This document shows, in pieces, positions 56,724-64,000 of a stretch of 64,000 bases of DNA. The DNA comes from Phymorhynchus buccinoides. Its lineage: Eukaryota > Mollusca > Gastropoda > Neogastropoda > Raphitomidae. A program made the position numbers and the translations under genes. Within the stretch, counting starts at the first letter, position 1. Each line of letters begins with the position of its first letter. The notes beneath the pieces were generated by a model. The model was given only the letters and a program-made list of their open reading frames with translations, was not told the origin of the DNA and did not search any database. The DNA lies in assembly GCA_017654935.2 (NCBI GenBank), contig CM065697.1, positions 48,879,420 through 48,943,419 of the forward strand, read 5' to 3'.

Positions 56724-56925
56724 CTGTCAGCACAGAAAAACATGGGGCTGGGTTAGGTTACATTGCAATCAGTTTGGACCCTGGATGGCCAGGTCTGTCA
56801 GCACAGAGAGACAGTGGGCTGGGTTAGGTTACATTGCAATCAGTTTGGACCCTGGATGGCCAGGTCTGTCAGCACAGAGAGACAGTGGGCTGGGTTAGGT
56901 TACATTGCAATCCCTCTTCTATTCT
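56724..56925 (-). repeat. duplicated acceptor and 5' edge of the 56723 exon
   Basis: A 72-bp unit (GGGCTGGGTTAGGTTACATT, GCAATCAGTTTGGACCCTGG, ATGGCCAGGTCTGTCAGCAC) repeats. On the minus strand each copy presents GTGCTGACAG|ACCTGGCCATCCAGGGTCC, a shortened exon start behind an intact acceptor. Confidence 0.9.
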
Positions 56926-57031
56926 ATTACATAGCATCATGGGTTCAACTACATACAATGAAAAAAACTGAGAGGCCGGGGTCATGGGGTAATGTCCTCC
57001 TGCAGCTGAAGCAAACATTGACATATGAAGG

Positions 57032-57429
57032 TACCATAAAAACTGGACTATAAGACGCACCTGTATATAAGCCGCATCCCTTAAATCGACAAAATATTGT
57101 GTATTTATTCACATAAAAGCCGCACCAGTTTATAAGCCGCAGACAAAATCACATGCATAAATCAACACAAATACAGAATTTCTCCTATCAGAATATGATT
57201 TAATGTTCTCAGACAGTTTAAACATGAGATTTGAATCAATTGATTACCAAAACCAGTTTTGAGTCTAAAAAAGCTCAAAATAGGTTGAAGAATGTGGCAA
57301 GAAACAGATTTAATCATACTGATAAATGTAGAATGGAAAAAAATCCACAGATAAGCCGCATCAGTCTATAAGCCGCATGGGCCAAAGTTGAGGAAAAAAG
57401 TAGCGGCTTATAGTCCGCATTTTACGGTA
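57032..57429 (+). mobile_element. TATAAGGCG-type MITE, long variant
   Basis: TACCATAAAAACTGGACTAT and the inverted CTTATAGTCCGCATTTTACGG + TA, the latter given as ATAGTCCGCATTTTACGGTA. ATAAGCCGCA repeated internally four times. Confidence 0.8.
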
Positions 57430-57797
57430 TTTTAGTTTGCCTTTTCCACAATTTAGAAAAATACTTATTTTAAATTGTTTGAAAAATACATTAGACACAC
57501 AAACATCTTGTTTGACAAAAAAAAAAAAAAAGGAACTTCCTTTTTTGGTAAAATTCAAAAACAGGAAATGTAGTATTGTATTGTACAGCATCGGGGATCA
57601 GGATTGCCTGAAGTCCAATCCTCTGAAAACTGCGGTAAACGGGTCATCCAGGACCCAGACTGTAGAGGGACAACACACACATCAGTTCCCAGCATCACCA
57701 AAAAGCCACCACACTGTAAGAAACCTATTTACAGTGTTACTTGGCAGGGAAAGTACGCTCACAAACACAAGTCCAACCTCTCGCACCAGAAACAATC

Positions 57798-58315
57798 CTC
57801 TGACAACTGCAAATCCTCTGACAATAGGAATTGTTCAGAAATAATTAGGGGAGTAATTTCATGGTGTGTGGGATTGATCTTGCCTTATTCAATCGGTCAA
57901 ACAGGGGAAGTTACTCTACCTTCAGGTAGATCCCCAGGTCTCGGCTCGTGTGTTTAATTAGACTTACATCACTTAGAATACCGTGCGTCATTTTAAAATT
58001 GATGTCATTTATATTTTTACGTTACAATTGGCAAGTTCTCTCAGTTTGTGGATACTGGACGTCCCTCATTTTTCAAAAAAAATGTTTGCAAGTAGCTGAC
58101 TCCATCCTGCGGTTTCAAGCTTCGATGCCATTGTTGCATTGTTGCTATGGCATTTGACCGAGTAATGGAGGTAAACAATTTTAATTTTTATGAAGTGCTC
58201 TCCCCTAGTTATCCTCTGACAACTGCAAATCCTCTGACAACTGCAAATCCTCTGACAACTGCAAATCCTCTGACAACTGCAAATCCTCCGACAACTGCAA
58301 ATCCTCTGACAACGT
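57798..58315. repeat. 18-bp minisatellite split by a small element
   Basis: TCCTCTGACAACTGCAAA units occur at 57798-57832 and again at 58212-58315. Between them lies a piece of about 362 bp (57846-58207) with inverted ends TTAGGGGAG / CTCCCCTAG. Confidence 0.75.
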
Positions 58316-58431
58316 TTTTCACAAAATAGGAGTACTGCAACAGGAAAGTTAAACAAAATGAGTGCAAACATGCGTACATTTTGATAGCAACTTATGGAAA
58401 TACTAAGTCAAAAATGTCATCCATTATTTAC

Positions 58432-58432
<1 letters not shown>

Positions 58433-58486
<54 letters not shown>

Positions 58487-59095
58487 TCAGCTTATTCTTT
58501 AACCCTCAATAAAAATGATTTTGACTTGACTTGACACACACAGACCACACCAGTTTCCCGAATCAGGCAATATGCAGAAATGATAGTCAGATTGTTTTTC
58601 ATCCTTTCACCATATTTTAGTCCCCATGTACGATATTTATCAAATTTTTGTCAGATATGTGTACAAAATATGGTGAAATCTTATGGGTGAACAGGTCTGA
58701 TAAATACACTTCAGCCCAGCCCTCCAGGATACCAGCAGCACCCTATGCTATCTGCAAGTCAAAGTCAGACACAAGTTGTCTGGCTCACACACACACATTG
58801 TTCATATAATAATAATAATAATGGGAATTTATGTAGCGCTCTTTCGCACAAGAGCTCAGTGCGCTTTACATTGATAACAAGAACACTAAAGGCAAACAAA
58901 TAACGAATCATTTAGAAAGTAAAATAAACACGATGATTGCACACAACATTCTCTTACTTCCTCACACACACACACGTACCCGCGCGCACACACGTACACA
59001 CGCACGTACGCACACCTGCAGGCACGCACACACACATACATGCACAAACTCACATGAACGCACACATACATGCACGCACACACAATTAATTATAC
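58433..59095. repeat. (CA)n microsatellites and LINE tail
   Basis: (CA)n at 58433-58483 and a CA/CGCA-rich block at 58965-59085. 58808-58875 carries (ATA)n followed by TTTATGTAGCGCTCTTTCGC + ACAAGAGCTCAGTGCGCTTT, a typical 3' tail of a CR1-like LINE, on the minus strand. Confidence 0.8.
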
Positions 59096-59394
59096 AAGAG
59101 TAAAATAGTTACAATATGAAAATTCTAAGAAGAAACATAGACCACATTCACATTCTCAATCAAGTTTGGATACAATACTGCAACTTGAAATAAAATCATA
59201 CTGCCATTATCAGCTTTAAAATTAAAAATAATAAATTTAATACTCGTAGCCAGTTAGCTTAGGCTACAAAGTTTCATCCCAAAGTTGCGAAAATAAAAAC
59301 AAAGATCTCAGTATTGCCCAAACCAATAATAACATGCAATATCATGACGAAAATAAAAGAAACATATAGATTATAAAGGGGGGTTGCATACTCC

Positions 59395-59640
59395 TTAGCC
59401 CTTTCACCGCCAACGTCGCATTTTTGCACCACAATGGTTTAACACCCATGTCACTAAAAGGCATCAAAACAGGGCCTGTTATCCAAAGACCGTATTTTCT
59501 TAATTTTTGAAGGTAAGGATATGCCTAATGTTATACATGTCATAGATGAATTCGCAACATTGCAGAAATATTATTTTCTCTACCCCGTGAAGCTTAATGG
59601 TATTTTTGGGCTGAAAAATGGCTGGCGGCGAAAGGGTTAA
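59395..59640 (+). mobile_element. TTAACCC MITE, copy 3
   Basis: The left end is TTAGCCCTTTCACCGCCAAC (one-base change in TTAA) and the right end GGCGGCGAAAGGGTTAA. High similarity to copy 2. Confidence 0.85.
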
Positions 59641-59814
59641 AATGAGGCAAACAATGAGGCAAGCATGACGTGTTTCTCTACAATTTCTACTATTTCAAGG
59701 TGGGGTATGCGCGTTCCCCACCCACACGCAGACCTGTTTCTACTCTAGATCCAAACAATGCAACCCAAAACACAAAAATAAAAGCATGATGCAGGTTGGT
59801 AATGCAATGAGGCT

Positions 59815-60115
59815 TTATACCGAAAATGATCTGCCCCTGTCTCGCGCACTGAGATGCGTGCGCCATCGACATAAGATTATCGTCCTTGCCTGTCATGAAG
59901 TAGTGGTATATAGCCACAGAAAATGATCTGCCCCTGTCTCGCGCACTGAGATGCGTGCGCCATCGACATAAGATTATCGTCCTTGCCTGTCATGAAGTAG
60001 TGGTATATAGCCACAGAAAATGATCTGCTCCTGACTCGTCAGTAGGTGGCATAGGCAGTTCAGGCCTAAAATTATCGCACTTTCGCGTCGGCAAGAAGTA
60101 GTATAAAGCCCCATT
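59815..60115. repeat. 97-bp tandem duplication with a diverged third copy
   Basis: AAAATGATCTGCCCCTGTCT, CGCGCACTGAGATGCGTGCG, CCATCGACATAAGATTATCG are repeated exactly at 59822 and 59918. The third unit (60018) keeps the frame of the repeat but differs strongly. Confidence 0.9.
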
Positions 60116-60242
60116 GCAGCTAAAAAACCCAAAGATTTCTCCTTCCCTGTTGCCCCCAAAAACAAACAAATAAAATGACAAAAACAACTTCTCCTTTAGC
60201 CTTTAACAAAAACAACAACAACAAAACCTATAAATTCCAGTA

Positions 60243-60440
60243 ACAGTAGCTCCTTCTTCGTCAAGACTGCCATAGAGTGGAACCAACTGAGTGCCAGAGG
60301 CTATTGTTACCGCAGGCTCCGTCAGCGCATTTACATCAGTGCTGACCAGATCACCATCTGAGCCTGCGTCCACTGATCACCACCTTTGGTGCTTGCTTCT
60401 GGAAGTGGGTCCTGGGCCCTTCCAGCTGAACTGGGGGGTT
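60243..60440 (+). pseudogene. LINE 3' remnant
   Basis: Translation gives SFFVKTAIEWNQLSARGYCY, which resembles the F-x-x-R-T-I-x-x-W-N-x-L end of LINE ORF2 proteins. A non-coding tail with CTGGAAGTGGGTCCTGGGCC follows. Short and degraded. Confidence 0.55.
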
Positions 60441-60834
60441 GAATGGTCTTAACCCAGTTCAGAGAGAGAGAGAGAGTGCAGTAGGTCTTTCTCCTTCCTA
60501 TCTTTTTTTTTTAATTCTAATAAGGAATGCGCCCTCCTAGTTCCATCGCGTCTATCGTTAGAAGTGGCGTCTGCGACGCATACGGTATACCTCCAGATCC
60601 AGAACAGTAACAGTGAAAATCTACCAACCAATAACCCCAACATCAACAAGCCTCTATTCTAACAAAGCCAAGCATCATTGAGGATAAACAACAAAATAGA
60701 CAAAAAATACACACACTATCAGTCATGCACAGTTCCACAAGGCCTCTGTCAATATTTTGTTTTTCCCAATTTGTTTTTCATATGCATGCAGGAAAAAAGC
60801 AGCCCAAACATGTGCAAGGGCTAAACCTCACAAT

Positions 60835-61466
60835 TACCGTATGTTTCGGCTCATTAGGCGCTGCTGTGCATAAGGCGAATAGGGCATTTTTCAAGAAACA
60901 TCTGATAAAATTAAAGTAAAAGACACCCTACTTTATAAGGCCATACACACCTCGCCAAAAAAAAAGTCGAAGTTTGAAGCTCGTACACATCCTGTAAATG
61001 CTTACCAACCGCCATTACTATTGGCTGATAAAGAAGTCAGTTAACCCCCCTATCGTTGCTGCCTACTGTCATAAACGAGAGTTGGCTCCCTTCTCAAACA
61101 GTCGAAACTTCCGTTTTTGCAACTTCCAGTTGTTGTGTTTGGACTTTTCTTCGTGAAAACTGGTAGAATTATGGCATTTTAAGCTCTACAACGATGCTTT
61201 TTACATCCAATGAAGGGTTGTGGCATCTGTTGGACGGTATCTCAGATGATAATAGGGATTTCAAAGCATTTTAACGTGAGTAATTCTTCGCATTGGCGAC
61301 TCGTTACCACTTTCGATGTTGTGACTCACAGTAGACTGTACCGAGTACGGCATTCGTTGCTTCTCTTCTCACGATTTTGCTCACTAATAGGACGCCCTCG
61401 TTTATTAGGCGCATAGGTCGAAATTGGAGAAAAATATATCGCCTTATAGTCAGAAAATTACGGTTA
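60835..61466. mobile_element. long member of the TACCGTA...TATAAGGCG MITE group
   Basis: TACCGTATGTTTCGGCTCAT at the left and TATAGTCAGAAAATTACGGT + TA at the right, with GGCGCATAGG/TAAGGCGAATAGG inverted inside. About 630 bp, no transposase frame seen. Confidence 0.65.
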
Positions 61467-61702
61467 AAAAAAAAAAAGGAAATGGGAAAACGCCCCCCGT
61501 GAAGCTGAGTACTCTTAATTTAAAGCAACTTGGATGCATAATTGGGGCTCTTATACAACAGCAATTGTGTTTTCGCTTACAGCAAAGCTGTTTTTTCCCC
61601 AGTTTTTATTATTTGGTTGTTGAAAATATAAAAAAAACCCCACATAATTCCGTCTGTACCGATTTTAAAAAAAAAGGATTTCCTTCCTGAGAAAGAAGCA
61701 GT

Positions 61703-62070
61703 TTAACCCCTTCGCTGCCGCCTACTACTTGCGCATGCGCCTCCGGCTTGCCGCGCGGATTTTGAACGCGGCAATATCCGACGTATATATACGTCGGTGG
61801 CAAGTACTGAAGCGCTATAGAGGACGTATATATACGTGGGTGGCAAGTACTGAAGCGCTATAGAGGACGTATATATACGTGGGTGGCAAGTACTGAAGCG
61901 CTATAGAGGACGTATATATACGTTGGTGGCAAGTACTGAAGCGCTATAGAGGACGTATATATACGTTGGTGGCAAGTACTGAAGCGCTATAGAGGACGTA
62001 TATATACGTAAGTACTGAAGCGCTATAGAGGACATATATATATATACGTCATGGGCAGCGAAGGGGTTAA
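61703..62070. mobile_element. TTAACCCC MITE with internal palindromic tandem repeat
   Basis: Ends TTAACCCCTTCGCTGCCG and GGCAGCGAAGGGGTTAA. The interior consists of about seven 43-bp units (61780-62046), each with the 14-bp palindrome ACGTATATATACGT and GGTGGCAAGTACTGAAGCGC. Confidence 0.85.
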
Positions 62071-62284
62071 GCCCTGCATGTGTATCACGATGTGCTTTTC
62101 TACCGCTCTACAAGCAACTAGCATCAAGCAGCCTTTCTCCACAAGCAGCTCTAATGGCAACGCATGCAGCAAACATCCACCCAAGCCCCATGTATCAGTG
62201 CCGCTTCTTTGTCCCTTCTACCTTCTGTCTGTTCCTCCTGTGTTCTACCTTCTGTCTCTTCCTCTTCCTTCTCTTCCTCAACCT

Positions 62285-62925
62285 CTGCAAACAATACGCT
62301 AGAAACTTGCAAGGAGGAAAAGGATCTTGGTGTCATCTTTGATTCTGGATGAACATTTGATAATCACATTAACACGGCTATTAGTAAAGGCAACAAAAAG
62401 CTGGGCATAAATAGAAGAAGTTTTATTGGGTTAGATAATATAGAATTTTGAAAACTATATAAAAGTTTGGTCAGACCTCATCTAGAATATGGAAATCAGG
62501 TCTGGAGTCCGTTTTTAAAAAGGCAATCAGCAGCATTAGAAAGGGTCCAAAGACGAGCAACAAAATTAGTTAAAGGCGTTAGTCACCTTGATTATGAACA
62601 TAGACTAAGGAAATTGAAATTACCATCTCTGAAATACAGAAGAATTCGTGGGGATCTGATAAACACATACAACATTTTTCACAGTGATAACAATACTAAT
62701 AAATCTTTGTTCCAGCTAACAACTGACTCAAGAACCCGTAACATTGATTTAAAAATACTAACCCAGTATAGCCGAACTAATATTAGAAAAAAATATTTTC
62801 TAACAGAGTAACAAAGTTTTGGAATACTCTTCCTGCACATATTAAACGAGCACAAAATCTATCACCACTCAAAAACCTCCTTGATAATTACACCAACTTA
62901 TCAAAATTACAATATGAACATGACT
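62285..62925 (+). pseudogene. LINE reverse-transcriptase C-terminal relic
   Basis: Translation with two stops and a frameshift gives KEEKDLGVIFDSG, then KSLVRPHLEYGNQVWSPF, LERVQRRATKLVKG, and LKLPSLKYRRIRGDLINTYN. This is the conserved thumb and C-terminal region of Jockey/CR1-type reverse transcriptases. The YADD core is absent. Confidence 0.85.
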
Positions 62926-63851
62926 AAAAGGCAGATTTGCCATAAACAAAATATAAAAAAACTCTCAACTGTGCAAAAGTTCAAACAAAAATGAAAGGAC
63001 AGTGAAGAGGCCGCGAGGCCTAATGTCCTAACTACTTGACCTGAATATGCAGTTGTGATGAAGCTTATGAAGGAGATATGATCCTCACTTTCAAATGGCC
63101 TTTGTTGGGTTGACTTGTCTGTAAGCAAATCTCCTCACAAAGTATCTCAATAAACTGAAAATGCTGTTCGGAGGTTAAAGAAGCATTGAATCAATATCTG
63201 CAACATGCAACACTATGTAACCTCTCACACTGTTTTGTAACAAAGGTCTACCCCATGTGCTTTGAAGGGCAATATGGAAAGTCACATTTTCTGCCCAAAC
63301 CAATAAGTTTTGCCTCTTCTTTTTCTTCTTCTGCATTCCCAGACCATATGGCCATAATGGGTAAGGTACATACGTATCCGGTTTTCAGTTTTCATTGGTC
63401 TTCCCGCTGCGTACAGCTGACACATTCCAATTGCGGAGGAGCTCAAAGGAGAAAAATATTTCAAAGATATTTTTGATAAGTCAGAAAGATAGTGGATGAC
63501 AGAAAGCAAAGGGATAAGGCAGAGTCATAAAGAGTGACAGATTAGGGGAAGTTACAAAAACAGAACTTCCAGAAGGTGGAGGAACTATTTGTAAGAAAGA
63601 CCCCCTGGTATCCCCACTGGGAGAGACTGGTGGAAGGGGCGGGGTCATCCAGCTCCCCGTATGGAGGCATGAGACATCCAGCACTGCTTCAACATTATAT
63701 CCACTACAGCTATTGTCCTTGGGTAGATGCAGCCCTTTGTCATGTTCACTGTGCAAATGACACTTTTGTAATGGTAAAAAAAAGTGAACAAGTTAAAACT
63801 TCACCCATACTCCATAAACCTTTTGTCACACGCACGCACACACAGACTCAC
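62926..63851. other. intron, no feature recognised
   Basis: AT-rich sequence. The frame at 63576-63959 plus and its neighbours have no recognisable domain. Confidence 0.6.
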
Positions 63852-64000
63852 TGGGTCCGGCCAACAGAGCTTCATCCATGGAAGCGGAGTGCGGAATTTC
63901 TCCTGTTGCCATGCCAACGGCGCCTGATGCGTCCCCAGCCTCTATGTGCTTCTCTCTGATCAGCTTCATCTTCTCCGCATCTGAATCAACACCGTCATGG
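63852..64000 (-). CDS. KIF17: KIF17 exon, truncated at the window edge
   Basis: Open from the right edge to the donor GGACCCA|GTGAGTCTG. 149 nt visible, leaving in phase 1. The product HDGVDSDAEKMKLIREKHIE, then AGDASGAVGMATGEIPHSAS and MDEALLAGP, begins with a charged helical stretch and ends in a flexible acidic segment. It belongs somewhere between the neck/coiled coils and the QQQMVGGE region. The assignment depends on phase and on the downstream exons, since the segment itself is not strongly diagnostic. Confidence 0.75.

Larger units (their letters stand above)
33585..64000 (-). other. KIF17: KIF17 gene, 3' half (overview)
   Basis: Nine coding exons on the minus strand (63852-64000, 56671-56723, 54706-54833, 49266-49384, 47254-47360, 46090-46351, 43516-43616, 36725-36812, 33648-33889) are all bounded by AG/GT. 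They join with matching phases to give a continuous C-terminal product of about 415 residues. Residue blocks such as QMVGGEDVNDEEKQEQYRRR, IDYLDTIRKQER, RRDCNYYNLDRVR and TYFATKRQSQLL correspond to the tail of KIF17, the homodimeric kinesin-2 motor that carries ciliary and dendritic cargo. The motor domain must lie beyond 64000. A polyadenylation signal (AATAAA on the minus strand, 33608-33603) lies 40 nt after the stop. The identification rests on remembered family sequence, not on a search. Confidence 0.85.

Overview
The window looks like nuclear DNA of an invertebrate animal, most likely a marine mollusc and perhaps a gastropod. The evidence is split genes with GT-AG introns, tRNA-derived SINEs, LINE and mariner relics, many MITEs, and an extreme load of micro- and minisatellites. 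The species assignment is inference; nothing in the sequence names it.

Three protein-coding loci can be supported. (1) Positions 898-1052, minus strand: a signal-peptide-bearing first coding exon of an unidentified secreted protein whose remainder lies outside the window or was not found. (2) Positions 8353-13398, plus strand: one uninterrupted coding exon for a 1,681-residue solenoid protein. It has about a dozen 58-residue HRWA repeats, then W-x-x-V ankyrin-like repeats, then the elongin-binding half of a SOCS box. The cullin-5 half of the SOCS box follows in the +1 frame, so the reference carries a one-base frameshift at a GGGG run. (3) Positions 33648-64000, minus strand: the C-terminal nine coding exons of a kinesin-2 KIF17 homologue, joined in consistent splice phase. 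The motor-domain exons lie beyond the right edge.

Layout: 1-8140 is SINE, LINE and mariner debris plus (TG)n and (CT)n tracts. 8143-14030 is the ANK/SOCS gene with a (TG)n tract abutting its 3' splice site. 14170-28125 is bounded by an inverted pair of arms of about 1.2 kb. It contains several MITEs, a 184-bp hairpin element and a 4.5-kb minisatellite with a 77-bp unit. 28,200-33,585 is intergenic, with MITEs. 33,585-64,000 is the KIF17 3' half, whose introns are filled with minisatellites, MITEs, SINE copies and LINE 3' ends.

The most striking pattern is in KIF17. Six of its eight fully contained exons are accompanied by tandem, often decayed, copies of their own exon edge, splice site included, in the adjacent intron. 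Two of these exons show this on both sides. These arrays explain much of the otherwise odd intron sequence and suggest that boundary-spanning tandem duplication is frequent and tolerated in this genome.
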